DNA of 64,000 bases from Galerina marginata (GCA_023014335.1 JAECYW010000010.1:1488001-1552000), one strand, 5' to 3'; positions 40,086 through 57,937 are shown, counted from the stretch's first letter. Notes: generated from the letters alone by a model not told the origin. Made by a program: numbers and translations.

Positions 40086-40350
40086 GCGAATGTTACCGTC
40101 ATGATTCCTGTTGTTCATCGTCTACAGGAGATCATGGATGGCAAAAAAATCGTAGATTTCCGCTACTAAATACTGAAATGACCAGTGATATTGTATTGGC
40201 AGAGGGTTTTAGATGATGGCCATTTAGTGTACTTCATCCCATCTTGAGCGCTTAAATGGCCTAGCAGGTACCTAGGTCGAGTTTAACACCCCGGAGATCC
40301 TGTTGGAAATGGAAGGGGGTGTTTTAAATCCCTCGTCAATGGCAGGTATT
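40086..40350 (+). pseudogene. relic of an ABCC transporter 3' end
   Basis: Three separated pieces correspond in order to the last part of NBD2 in the neighbouring transporters. At 40086-40153 ANVTVMIPVVHRLQEIMDGK matches [19 protein letters not shown], which includes the switch His. At about 40204-40230 VLDDGHLV matches VLDDGRIV. At about 40275-40350 EFNTPEILLEMEGG matches EFDAPMTLLEREGG. The spacing matches the exon-intron pattern of the intact genes. Nothing of the Walker A, signature or TMD2 regions is visible upstream, so this is a decayed remnant of a seventh copy. The EF..P..LLE.EGG wording is closest to T6. It lies 0.7 kb downstream of T4 in the same orientation. Confidence 0.75.
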
Positions 40351-40643
40351 ACGGTCGGAGCAAGGAAAATTAAATAGCTCATCAGCTTGACTAGTCTATT
40401 GGTAAATATTTCTTTGCCACATCCTCTGGTGGCTGTTCAACTTCGTTGTGAAAGAAGACTGAAATTACAACTGACAGCAAAATTCACTAGGAGACCTTTC
40501 TCCAGCCTTGAGCACTGCGTCATGTAGGACATAGTTAAGAATAAGAACGCCAGAGTTTTAGCAGGGCACGCGAAATAGAGAGTCATAATATTCTGCATGC
40601 CGGAGCTATCATCCTCTGATTGCCAACCAGAGTCACCAGACTA
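40351..40643. other. spacer between relic and membrane protein gene
   Basis: AT-rich sequence with no open frame or repeat that I can support. It probably contains the 3' UTR of the minus-strand gene to its right. Confidence 0.3.
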
Positions 40644-42589
40644 CTATTTATCAACTAAAGCTTGCCGTTTCTTTGCAGCCTGGGCTTCAATCCGAGTTAA
40701 AAACCAACCAAAAGATACTGCAACAACTGAAATCAATCCTGACAGTACACCAAACGCTGCCAGGATCCATGCCCCCACAGATGTATACTTCCCAACGATA
40801 GGTTGAAGGGCGGCAAATAGAGCACTCAGCGCTATCAAAAAAGCCATACGAATCTGGCTAGAACGCAGGAACTGGATTACAGTCCATGAAGTGGAGAATA
40901 TCATGATATCCTCATTCCTATTCGAATGTGATGTTGAGAGTGTTCTGAACATTCTGTAAGGCCACTTACCGTGATAAAGGAGGAAGCTCTCGATGGTATG
41001 GGACTGGTGTCATGAGCTCAGGCTGAAAGACTTGCGTTACAATAAAATGCCTATTAGTGATAAGCATAATCCGCTCCCACTCGTTTTGCCCAACCACAAC
41101 TATCTGTATTGTGTCCTTAATTGAGCCATATGCCACTAATCCTAACCAGTGAAAACCAAGTTAATTTGAGTATCATAATGAGAGCAGCAAATATAATCAT
41201 TACCCGAAGCGGCACCCGCTCGTGCCCACGCCTTCCAAAGAACTTCGACCTCTGTAGGTTGGTTTCCATTATGGTGCATCTTTGCGTAGATTTCACAGTA
41301 GGGGGTTTGAAGGAACCATTCGAATGTAACATAAGGGAATCGGAAGCGCATGAATCGGAATCCGAGATCAGAATTTCGAGAGTTTGGGGTCAAGCCGTCG
41401 ATGACCTTCCCAACTCGGTGCGGAAGATTTTCCACGTTGGTATACCAGTGCGCTATGAAGTAGAAGAAAAATAAGAGTAATGCATTCACGATGAGTGGAA
41501 CCATACCTTACCGTTTGAATGAAATGCTGAAAAAAAAAACTGTTGCCTGATCCGTGATCTTTTCAAGTTCGTGTGGTCGATGTTGCTGAGTTAGTGGGAC
41601 TAATTGAGCAAATATACACATTAAGTCCGGTATACTCTCCGAGAAAATCAGAGCCACAAACCAAGTGACCCAGCAAACAGATCGTTCAACTGTGACTCGA
41701 ATTTTAACGCCAAACGAGACATCTGATAACCACGCAGTCTTTCGCTCGTTACATGCAGTCTTTGTGAGTAAACGTCCACGCTCCAAGATGGGCTACCACT
41801 GGCAGTTGGGTGCGCTGAAGGCGAGGATGCATCGTATAACGACGCCATTCCTACATTTGGGGTTATCGCGGCCTGAGTAGCTTTGGACCAGGCAGGGCCA
41901 GAATTGCGACTCTCAGTTACACCGGCACTGTCATAGGCATTATAACGAGGGGACCGCACCGGCGCCGGGGACGCAATGTCAGAGGGAAGGGGTTGTATAA
42001 ACCGAGTGTTGGGATTCTGTGCTCGTCGATAGTCATTATAAGAACCGTATGGTTGGAAAGCTGGCACAGATGGATCCCAACTCTGCCGATTTTCTTCGCG
42101 ATTCACTCGGCGCGCCGAAGGCAAGTAGCTGTTGTTTCGTATCCTATTTCCTGTCGGGCCCAATGGGTAACTAGCTGTGCCCCAGCTAACGCCAGTGTTG
42201 CGTCTCTCAGCTACACCCGTATCGTCGTCGTGAGTATCACCAGAGGACCGACTGGGCGAGATTACGCGCGTCGATATGTATGGGGTATTGGGGATTTGGT
42301 CTCGTTGATGATCGATATCTGGACTGCGTTGCCGCATGTATGGAGCCCAACTGTTAATCTGATCTTGCTCAGTTACAACTGCGGGGGCTATATTCTGCGG
42401 CGGAGAGGGTGGGGGTGCTGAAGGGGACGCCAACGAAGGTGGTGTGGGTATGCTGGTAGTCTGAGGTGGAGGGGGGTATACGGGTGGCTTTGACGGTTGT
42501 ACAGTTCCTGTGGACGTTTCATGTTGAGGAGAAATTGGCCTTGGGGACTCGGAGAAGTTCAGGGTATTATCGTCGTTATTGGAGGCCAT
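40644..42589 (-). CDS. Pro-rich protein with C-terminal membrane segments, function unknown
   Basis: The model starts at ATG 42589-42587 (MASNNDDNTLNFSESPRP). A long first exon of about 290 residues is rich in Pro, Ser and Tyr, disordered, and contains an internal duplication of about 60 residues (see findings). Further exons towards 41142 encode charged sequence including LTQQHRPHELEKITDQ and WKAWARAGAASG. The last exon (about 40644-40950) has one or two strong hydrophobic segments (MAFLIALSALFAALQPIVG and ILAAFGVLSGLISVVAVSFG) and ends in a basic tail. I infer a cytosolic tail fixed to a membrane by the C-terminal helices. The splice sites between 41650 and 40950 were not all resolved, so the coordinates inside are approximate. 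No family was recognised with certainty. Confidence 0.6.
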
Positions 42590-43198
42590 GAAGAGTTATT
42601 TAGCGCTTGGAAGAGACCAAGGGAGTACTGGTTTTTTGGGGCCCGGGGGATCGTCAGGTATCGAATACCGGAGGCAATCTCCAAGTCACTTCGAATCATC
42701 TTTGCCTTTAAGTTGATGCAGTGCAGGACCATAAAACCAGTTCTTTGTCACTGTGATCCGTGTAAGACGTTGCTTTGTAACAGTCCCCAATTGATGGGGG
42801 CGGCCTGGGCGGCCGGTTTTTGCCGGTTTTCTGAAACTAAGGAGCCTGAAAAGGAAAATTATACTATATTTGGGAAAGGGTCTAGTCAGGGTTGGAAATG
42901 CATAGGTTTCCTGACATATGGACATAGGTTTCCAAAATTCTAGATTCCGCGCTTTTTGACGGTTCTGGCGGTTTTTCAGGTCGAGAAACCCGTGTAAACT
43001 GGAATGCATGATTACTGATGACTAACTGGTGGCTAGATGCGCAATCTGGTCCACCAGTTCTGTGTTAGCTGGAATTTCTGGCAGACGTGCAAGTCCACGT
43101 CAACCTGAAGTGCAAGTCTACAACAAGATAGTAAATTTATCGAACAGGCTTTGCAAGGCAACATTGAGGCAACAAGTCAATTAGCAACTAGAGTGATA
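42590..43198. other. upstream region with GC-rich spot
   Basis: This is the 5' flank of the minus-strand gene. 42795-42830 is unusually G/C-rich in an AT-rich setting (a GGCGGCCTGGGCGGCC-like core), with GGTTTT repeats after it and similar words near 42955-42980. This might be a fragment of a repeat, but no ends were found. The last 90 bp forms a short open frame that is interrupted by the element at 43199. Confidence 0.3.
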
Positions 43199-43581
43199 CA
43201 GTCATCCACCGGCTAATGTTACGCCACCACTGAGTGTTACACCTTCATAACTCAGCCAAAAATGGGTATTTTTTGATGAAATAAAATTTTCCTGTGAGCT
43301 GTATACATTCTCTATTACCTTGTAAAATTTCAGAGGGAACGAAAAAAAATTGACTGAGGAATGGCGAACCCAAAGTCCCCCAAATTGGCTCACTACTCAG
43401 TGTTACACCACTGTTTTGGGAATAACTTTGCGAGAAGTGAATAAGGCCACCTGAAATTTTGACTGAAGGAACTAACAGAATTATAAAGAATTATCATATG
43501 GTTTTTATTGGGAAAAAGTGCGATGAAAATTTTTCATTTTGATTTTTAACACTCAGTGTAACATTGGCCGGTGGATGACTG
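43199..43581. mobile_element. Tc1/mariner-type MITE, 383 bp
   Basis: The ends are inverted repeats of 24 nt with one mismatch (43199-43222 and 43558-43581), starting CAGTCATCCACCGGC, and are flanked by TA on both sides (43197-43198 and 43582-43583). CAGT-type ends with a TA target duplication are typical of Tc1/mariner transposons. The interior is AT-rich and has no transposase. The word CAGTGTTAC recurs inside, near 43229 (as GAGTGTTACACC), near 43397, and near the right end. The element is non-autonomous, mobilised if at all by a transposase elsewhere. The high similarity of the ends suggests a fairly recent insertion. Confidence 0.85.
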
Positions 43582-43583
43582 TA

Positions 43584-44966
43584 GCGAGAACACTTTCTCA
43601 TTCAACAGGCGTTGCGAGGCATGACCGGCGCCTAATAATGTGCGATTTCTGCCGATATGCCGTTGCTGACGTCAGTACGAGCGACTCGAAGTTTTCTTGC
43701 TATAGATTGGCTAATGGCTATAGAGAACATTTTACGGGTATGACTGCAACACAGACCAATGTTTTGTTTTCCTATGGCAGTTTCTGAAAGAGGCATTATC
43801 ATGAGGCATGATGCATGAGCCCCAGCCATCCAAAAAGCGATCCAAGTTTATATGTACAAACTGGTGTGCGTCTAAATAATCTGTGTTTTGTACCTAGGAT
43901 TTTGCATTTAGCTGTTGCGGTGTTCCCTTTGTTGGAATCAGTTCTGCAAGCGCTTGATCATCTCGAAATCAGCTGGAGGAAAATCAAGAAAGATATACTC
44001 CGGTTGGCCCCTGAGAGTAAGGCAAACGGATGGGGCCCCGAAAAAAAGTATACGTACTGTAGACTACTCAGTGAAGTAATCACCTGATAATAATAACCGG
44101 GCCCACAAGGTGCCCATCGTCGCATTGCGCTCATTGCGCATGCTCGCACAGCCACGCAATATTCCAATAGCGTTTTCCGCTGGGATAGGCCAATCAAACC
44201 TACCCTAACAGCTGGGGTCTGGCAAGGCTCGGTTCCACTGGGTGGCGCGTCGAGCAGGCGCGTGGTCAGGCAAGCACGCAGTGGCAGGGAGCAAGCAACG
44301 ATATCGGTGTTCGTTACAGGACCGCACGGCGGCTAATACATACGGACACGCTATGTATGCTACTGATGGTATCTATGGCTATCTAATCTAATCCGGGTCG
44401 GGAAGCTCAGGCACTACTACACCTCAAAAACATTTCCATGGATTACCACAATCTTGAAAAAGCTGGCGTGTAATTTGAAAGCTTTCGACAGAGTCAGCGC
44501 ATCTCCTCTTCAACGGGGAATTCCTGCTCACTGAAGAGTTTTGCGTTTTGTAAGGTGTGAAATCACTGAAATAATAATTGTAAGGCCTTTGCGAAATATT
44601 GAAGGAGCTCAGTTATCGAATTGTTCAGCGACGACTGACAAGAATCCGTAAGATGTCGTGCTACAGCCCAAAGGGAAAATGAGAACTGACATTCAAGGGG
44701 GCTCTCGAGTCTCGACGAGTTGATGCCGGAGGCACCCTTACCTGTGAATTTTTTGGAGATCTATAAACTCCTCCAGAGAGAAGTTGGGTGTAACCACCTA
44801 CCGTCTGCGAAGCTCCTCCGAGTCTGGTTCATCGATGAGCGTTGAGCGCTGAGCGTTAATTACGGGCCGACGATTGCCTAATGTAGGAGTGCACGTGACA
44901 GAAAGAAAACTCATCCATCGCGGTTCCGTGAGCTCTGTCGATTTCAGTCACGAATAAACGCAAAAA
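43584..44966. other. intergenic region upstream of eIF3i
   Basis: The first 200 bp continues an open frame from the left side of the MITE (see findings). No other gene is seen. At 44837-44857 three near-identical 7-mers (GAGCGTT, GAGCGCT, GAGCGTT) stand about 110 bp before the eIF3i ATG and could be promoter elements. That is a suggestion only. Confidence 0.35.
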
Positions 44967-46464
44967 ATGGTGAGCTTCCCAGCGATGTACAAAGCTTTTC
45001 CATAACTTACGGTAGTTTATGATATAGAGACCTATTCTATTACAAGGTTCGCAACTTGGCTTTGAGCCCAATCGGACGTCTGAATGATCAAAATCTCTTG
45101 CCTTTTCGTTTTTGAATTTCGGCAGGTCACGAACGGTCTCTGACGCAGATCAAGTTCAACGCGGACGGAGATCTGCTGTTCACATGCTCGAAGGATAATG
45201 TTATCAATGTGTGGTACTCGCATAACGGGGAGCGGCTAGGAACGTATGAGGGGAATAATGGGACAGTGTGGACGGTGGATGTTGATCGTGCGTCTTTTTC
45301 CTTCCTTCTTTTTCTTGTTCCCTCAGACTGATAGTTTGGCACACGTAGCACAATCAAAATACCTGGTATCAGGTGCAGCGGACAATACCCTGCGGCTCTG
45401 GGCGGTGGCTACGGGCAAGTGCCTGTACACCTGGGAGTTCCCGACGGCGGTGAAGAGGGTGGCGTTCAACCAGGCGGGCACGCAGGTCGTGTGCATCACG
45501 GAGCAGCGGATGGGGCACCAGTGTGCGATCCGGGTGTTCGATATCAACCAGGATGGGGATGGGACGAAACGTGCGTCTAGCTGTACCAATCCCCATCACT
45601 TTTTTTTTCGCTGATATGTACTATTTTTTAATGTCACAGAATCCAAGGAACCGAGATACATGTTCAACCCCATCGGCTCGAAAGCGACGGTGTGTGCGTT
45701 TACGCTGACGCCGAACGTCGTCATCACTGGCCACGAGTCGGGCAAGGTCGCGCTGTTCAATGTGAAGACTGGCGAGGAGGTGGACAACAACGAGCGTGCG
45801 CATGGTGATGTGGTCACGGATCTGCAGATGAGCAAGGACTGGACGTATTGTATTACGAGCAGTAAGGATAAGGCTGCGAGGGTGCGTTTAGTCTTATTCT
45901 TTTTTTGGTTGGAGAGGAGCCGCGCTGATGGCTCTTGGTTTTGGTTTTTGGCTTGGGCAGATCCACGATCCCAAGACACTCATGGTGATCAAGACTTTCA
46001 ACACCGAGACACCGCTCAACAGCGCGGCTCTGGCGCCAAACCGTCCCTTTGTGGGTAGCTTTTTGTTTATCCACTCCCAACTTCGTCTGACTAGCTTTGT
46101 TGTTGCTGGTTTAGATTCTGGTGGGCGGTGGGCAAGAAGCCATGAGCGTCACGACCACCTCCCTGCGCCAAGGTAAATTCGAGACGCGATTCTGGCACAA
46201 GGTGTTCGAGGAGGAGGTTGGACGGGTGAAAGGCCATTTCGGGCCTATCAATACGTGAGTTCCAGTCCACTTCTTTTTTGTTGCTGTTGTGATTTGTGAT
46301 ATTGACCATTCCATCCTCTTCCCCCCTACCTCTATAGGATCGCTGTCCACCCAGCAGGTACATCGTATGCATCAGGAGGAGAGGACGGGTTCGTGCGGGT
46401 GCACCATTTCGACGATTCTTATTTCAGAGCCAAGCCCTATGGAGACCTCGAGATCATCGATTGA
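44967..46464 (+). CDS. TIF34: translation initiation factor eIF3 subunit i (WD40)
   Basis: A WD40 beta-propeller subunit of eIF3, which helps assemble the 40S pre-initiation complex on mRNA. Eight exons were read: 44967-44969, 45028-45046, 45126-45287, 45349-45570, 45640-45881, 45961-46050, 46115-46254 and 46338-46464. They sum to 1005 nt, or 334 residues, close to the usual family length. The start reconstructs the family hallmark [17 protein letters not shown]: the ATG alone is exon 1, RPILLQ is exon 2 (19 nt), and the Gly codon spans the next junction. Further hallmarks are [61 protein letters not shown] and the C-terminal [17 protein letters not shown]. It is followed at 400 bp by the secreted-protein gene on the same strand. 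It is a conserved housekeeping gene in the middle of the transporter array. Confidence 0.96.
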
Positions 46465-46870
46465 TATGATTTGATACCGTACATCTCTGCTGTATCGAGT
46501 CCACCTGTCGTGATATATATCTCATGTGCTGGTTGGGCTTGTTCAGCTCCTTCCGAGGGTTCCTGTTCTGTATGACCAAGGACTCGTAGGTGGTTCCTCC
46601 TCTGGCGGTCACCCATCTATTAGTATTCATTGTCCAAGCCTTGGCTTTGGGGCTTATGCTTTGCTTCTTCAATGAATCTGGTCTTGTCACAGCGCCAAGG
46701 TGCTTAGACAACGACAATGACATCGAGAACGTTGCCGCATCAATGGAACAGACCAAAAGCGGATATCAGTCACGCCGCTCTGCAATTTCATTTTAGGTCT
46801 TTCCTTCACCACATTTTTCACTTTCCTTTCCTTTCTATTCCTATTCTTCTCCCTAACTGACAAATATTCA
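46465..46870. other. eIF3i 3' flank and promoter of the next gene
   Basis: Short intergenic stretch. A pyrimidine-rich run (46800-46855) precedes the next ATG, as is common at basidiomycete promoters. Nothing else is seen. Confidence 0.4.
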
Positions 46871-48449
46871 ATGATTATCCGACTGTCAAGCATAGCGCCA
46901 GCAGCGCTATCTCTCACCCTCCTTATCCTATGCACCACGCCCCCGCTGACCAGCGCGGGATTTCCGCATCTCAAGAGCTGGCAGCGTTCGAGTTCGAGTT
47001 CGAGGTGGACGCGTCTGTGGCGGCGGGGCTCGAGCTCGAGCTCGAGTAAACCTCCGACGAGGACCGTGCCACCGGAGGGGTTCTACGTGCCCATGTCTAA
47101 CGGCGGCAGCATGCTCACTGTGCGTTCTTTTTCCGCTTGTGCTTCCTGAGATGGAGAGCTGACGGGGTGTCTGTCACTGCACTGCAGTCGGTGCCTAATA
47201 CGTTTCCGCCGGGGCAGGGCGAGCCTGTCAACGCTATCTTGTCTGGCAGCTCGGACGCGCGGGTGCTGGTGGACCAGGAGACGGACGGGGGGATGAGGAA
47301 TTATTTTCTGTGCGTGACCATTGTTCTTGGTGTTTTCATTCATTCCCCTTGAGTTTGTGGGCTCATTATTTTCTTTTCTCCTTGTGTGCAACAGATCATT
47401 TGGGTTCTCCGGAGAGTGTCTAGGGCAGCATTCGGGGTCTGACCAAGCTGTAGACCTAGGAGACGGGGACGGTTTTCGTACGTCTCTTCCTTGTCCTCGA
47501 CGGATTTATTTATACCAACCACCGCTGACGCGAACGAACGAACAGAGAACGAGACCTCCGTCATCCGCTGGAACTACGGCGATGCGCAGCTGGGGTCATG
47601 CCAGGAGACGATACAGGGCGGGAACCACTTTCGGTACTGGGTGCAGGACGGGCCTGCGGCGGACAGGTGCGTGTGTTGTCCTGCGTTCATGCTGCCCATC
47701 GGCACCTTGGAAATAGAGTGATTGACTGACGGGAATGTGTATTTTTAGCGGTGCTATTTTTATGGCTGTATCGTATGAGATGCCTATAAGTCGTCAGTTG
47801 TCCTCTTTTTATTAATGCGGAGTGGGAAACCCTGGAAGTGCTGATGCCTTTTTTTTTTGACTCGGTGTGTAGAGGACCACGATATTATCGTGAACGGGTA
47901 CAACCTCGGGAGGTAAGCCATCCTACCTATCCAACACGTCATCCACTGACTCTAGAGTCTGACACCGCCTGCTTCTTTCTCCTCTCTTCTCTTCTCTTCG
48001 CCCACCCTGCTCACCCACGCCAGGGATTGGCTGATAGGAAACATAACCCACCAACTCGTGCCCACGCCCAACATCACAAACGGGACGACCTACAGCGGCA
48101 CGACGGCGTGGGCCAACTACACGTACCAGACCGACATAACGTACCGCGCGGGGTTACTGGAGAACACGAATTTTAATATCAACCATAACTTTTCGGTCGG
48201 GGTGGATGGGGTCAATGCGAGCGATGGGTTGGTTGCGGTGTTGGATGTGAAGATTACGGGGGTGCCTGTTAAGTCGTGAGTTTGGGCTTTTTTTTGGCTT
48301 TGGCTCTGGTGTGGGGGGAGAGTTGATTGATGTTTTACTTTTTTTTTTTTTACTTTAGTTTGGCATGGAGACCGGCGCCACCGCCGTACTGGCAGCTGCC
48401 TGTTCTGCTCGTCCTTCTTGTGCTCTCCTGCAGTTTCCTGCCGTCATAG
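46871..48449 (+). CDS. secreted, N-glycosylated protein of unknown function
   Basis: Eight exons (46871-47119, 47188-47309, 47395-47477, 47546-47666, 47749-47789, 47873-47912, 48024-48275, 48359-48449) join in frame to 332 residues. A signal peptide is clear: about 28 residues with a hydrophobic core LSLTLLILCT and an SAG-type cleavage site. A Ser/Arg-rich linker follows, coded partly by (TTCGAG)n and (CGAGCT)n repeats. The mature part has Cys residues, WNYGDAQLGSCQETIQGG, a DHDIIVNGYNLGRDWLIGN motif and several N-x-S/T sites in the last third (NIT, NGT, NYT, NFS, NAS). The C-terminus ends in a strongly hydrophobic run (LPVLLVLLVLSCSFLPS), so a GPI signal or tail anchor is likely. I do not recognise an enzyme family. 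It probably acts at the cell surface or wall. Confidence 0.82.
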
Positions 48450-49500
48450 CGTTCACCGCTATCTCTGACTCGTACTTGGTATTAACGACTCACGACATGT
48501 TTTATACTCATCCACTTACACCCACTCACCGATTGTCATCGACACCATCACCGACACCTCCAACCTGCAACCTCCTAACTAACTCACTCTTCAAGCTCGA
48601 CGCGAATGCCTGTCGATTATCCCTCCTCTCATGGACTTGTACGAACCGGAACCCATGCTCATTCTCAAAAATTTCTCATAGCTTAGAACACTCAATTTTC
48701 ATTATCATATCATACCCCACTGGCATATGCATTTATCACTTCCTTCATCCATTTACATAGATCTCTGGGCTCTGGTCATCTTTATTTTTTTTTTCTGCGT
48801 TTCTTAATTCTTTGACAGGTCACAGAACAGTCCGCTTTGGCTTTGGCTCTGGCTTTCAGTGGTCAGCGCAGCGCTCAGCTTTTAGCTTTATTTTGGTAGC
48901 ACTGTCGAATTCGAAGAGCTATCTGTACTCTATCTTATCGTAGTCTACACTTGTACTTATATCGCTTTTTGCATATTCGCTATCAGTGCACGTATTTTTT
49001 CTGTTCCATTGTATTCTGGAGCTTACCTGCAAGCAGGCGGCGGTGCGCATATATGCGGAGTCCGGACAACCCGAATCGGAGTCAGTTTCTTGTCTGCTAT
49101 TGTTCCTCATCATGCCATAGTGCGCCAACTGACCGACTAAAAAAGGACAACAATGCAAGCCGCCTTGTATTTTGTTAGTTTTTTGGGTAACAAATCCAGT
49201 GTGTTACCACCTCAACGCGGGTGACTTTTTTTTGGCCCCGGGCACGCTGCACGCACCGGATCCCGAAATCCCGAATCTGAGTGGCACAATTCGAGTCCGC
49301 GCCCGACAGATCATTCGCCTTTTGTTTCTTTCCCTCCACCTTGCAAAGCCCTTTCGCTCTTTCTCTCCCTTCCAATCGCGCCCTTGTTCGCTGCTAGCAC
49401 TACAGCGAACGTTGACGCGTTGACGACCCGATAACGATACCCTATCGATAGCCCCTAAGTAGCTGGTCGCCACTCATACTAAACAGCATTGACCAACCGC
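48450..49500. other. intergenic region
   Basis: This holds the 3' UTR of the secreted-protein gene and the promoter side of the BTB gene. It is T- and C-rich with oligo-T runs (48785-48800). No open frame with coding character and no repeat with defined ends was seen. Confidence 0.4.
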
Positions 49501-50883
49501 ATGCCCACAATGCCCACCGCCAACTCCCCCTTCCGCAAGTTCATCATCGTGGACGACAGCACGATCTGCGAGGCGCGCGATCGGCAGGAGGAAAGGGAGA
49601 AGGAGAAGCGGCCCAGGAAGAGGCAGCGCGTCGAGGACTCGGATGAGGAGGGCGGGAATGGGGGGAGTGGGAGGGAGAAGCGACGCCCGTCGTATGCGTA
49701 CAAGATGGCCGAGCGGGACCCGGTGTACTTCAAGGAGGACGAGGGGGCGGACTGTTATATCCGGGTGGAGGCGGTGTCGTTCAAGGTGAGTGGGTATGTA
49801 TGTATGCACTTGGACTATGCTTATTGGTGAATGTACTATAGATCCATAAAGAGCTGCTTTCGTGCTCGCAGTTCATGACAGAGCTGCTGGAAGAGCACGT
49901 CCAAGATAACGGCCCGACGACGGAGGAGAAGCCTCTGCGATTCGTCCTGCCCACCGCAGAGGAATACCGCGCATTCCTCTGGGCATTATACGCTACGTCC
50001 GTCTCCTCCTCCTCCCACATACCATAACTCTTATCTTATCTTATCCATCCAATCCAGCTCCGACGAACTCATCGCCTCCCCTCACGAACAAGCCTACGTC
50101 GACCGTCTCCTCCTCCTCGCCTCCATGACCCAAAAATACGACATCCCAAAACTACACACCTGGCTGCGCGCCGCCCTCCACTCAACCGCCTCCTCCCCCG
50201 TCTTCATGGAGTCCTGCGCGTCCGCGTCCCTCGCCCAGCTCGTCGACGCGTGCATCAAGTACAAATACCCCGACACCCTCTTGCTCGTCGTGTCCAAGTG
50301 GTGCGCGCGCCTCGAGGCGAAGGACACGCCCTCGGTGCCGGCGATACAGGTTGCGGATAGACACGAGCTGGTGGATCTGAGAGGCGTGGCGTATTATGTG
50401 CATATACAGGATATGATCGACCGCCAGGGCACGTTTACGGAGAAGGGCGCGCTCCAGCTGCGCGCGGACCCGAAGCTTAATAACGGCCAGGTGATGCGCC
50501 TCCTCACGGGGTACTGGTCGCTCGTGAGCATGTGGGAGCGCCTGAGGATGCACCCCATCGCGCTGCCCAAGTCCGAGGGGTGCTGCACTGGGACCTCGAC
50601 CGGGGGGACAGAGGGCGGGGAGGAGGGCACCAGCGCCCACGCCAAGTGCGCCGCGACATGGGAGCGCCGCTGGATATCCGCGGCGGGGTGGAAGAGGATC
50701 CTGGGGATCAGCTCGGTGGATATCCTAGCCCTCCTCGCGTGTCTCCGGGATCAGCTCATGAACGACGATGACCTCAAGGCGGGGATGTACCCCGAGTGCC
50801 GTGCGGCGGGGCTTGACGCGTTGAGGGATTTGCGGGCGAAGACTAAGGCGGGGCTGCCGGATCATTTCTTTGGGCTGGTGTAG
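49501..50883 (+). CDS. BTB/POZ domain protein
   Basis: Three exons (49501-49785, 49842-49996, 50058-50883) give 421 residues. I chose the ATG at 49501 because the upstream in-frame extension begins at a non-ATG codon. Residues about 15-70 are charged and disordered (EKEKRPRKRQRVEDSDEE, a possible nuclear signal). A BTB/POZ fold follows from DCYIRVEAVSFKIHKELL through FVLPTAEEYRAFLWALYA and LLLLASMTQKYDIPKLHTWL. The C-terminal half is helical (VDACIKYKYPDTLLLVVSKW). BTB domains mediate dimerisation and often Cullin-3 binding or transcription control. Basidiomycetes carry large families of such proteins with unknown partners, and no second domain (Kelch, zinc finger) is present here. GC content is high compared with the flanking transporter T5. 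Confidence 0.85.
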
Positions 50884-51245
50884 GCGCTGGTTATTATGCA
50901 TGCGAGCTTTGCTTGGACGGAGGGACTTTTTTTGGTGCATTGTGTACTTACTCTCATAGCATAAGGATAGGATAGGATGGGATATGGTACTTATTCGGTA
51001 TGATATTATTTTGATGGTCTGAGTATGTACAGTAAGTAAAAGGAACTTGGGAATCGATTGTCCGTGATAATCTGTAGAATAAGAGCTGAAAAGTCTCTTC
51101 AATGTTTTGCTCTGAGACGACTAACGTCGGTCGAAGCCTGCAAGGATGTCATTCAACTCAGGAGTCATGGTCACCGTATTCTACAGATTTCGCTTCCAAG
51201 TAAACCTGAACTGTGTATCTCTCCGTCAAGAAAACCATCTCACAT
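50884..51245. other. convergent 3' flanks of BTB gene and T5
   Basis: Convergent 3' ends. The roughly 30 bp just before the T5 stop matches the 3' flank of T3 (the words CCGTCAAGAAA and CCATCTC), so the T3/T5 duplication extends slightly past the coding region. No gene seen. Confidence 0.45.

Positions 51246-57937
<6,692 letters not shown>

Noticed and set aside
42780..42990. GC-rich patch with GGTTTT words as a transposon
   Set aside because: No inverted ends, target duplication or second copy in the window.
49489..49500. Upstream extension of the BTB protein
   Set aside because: It begins at a TTG codon. The ATG at 49501 is the natural eukaryotic start.
50182..50640. Minus-strand open frame of about 150 codons opposite the BTB gene
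   Set aside because: GC-rich shadow of a clear BTB exon, with no protein-like motif.
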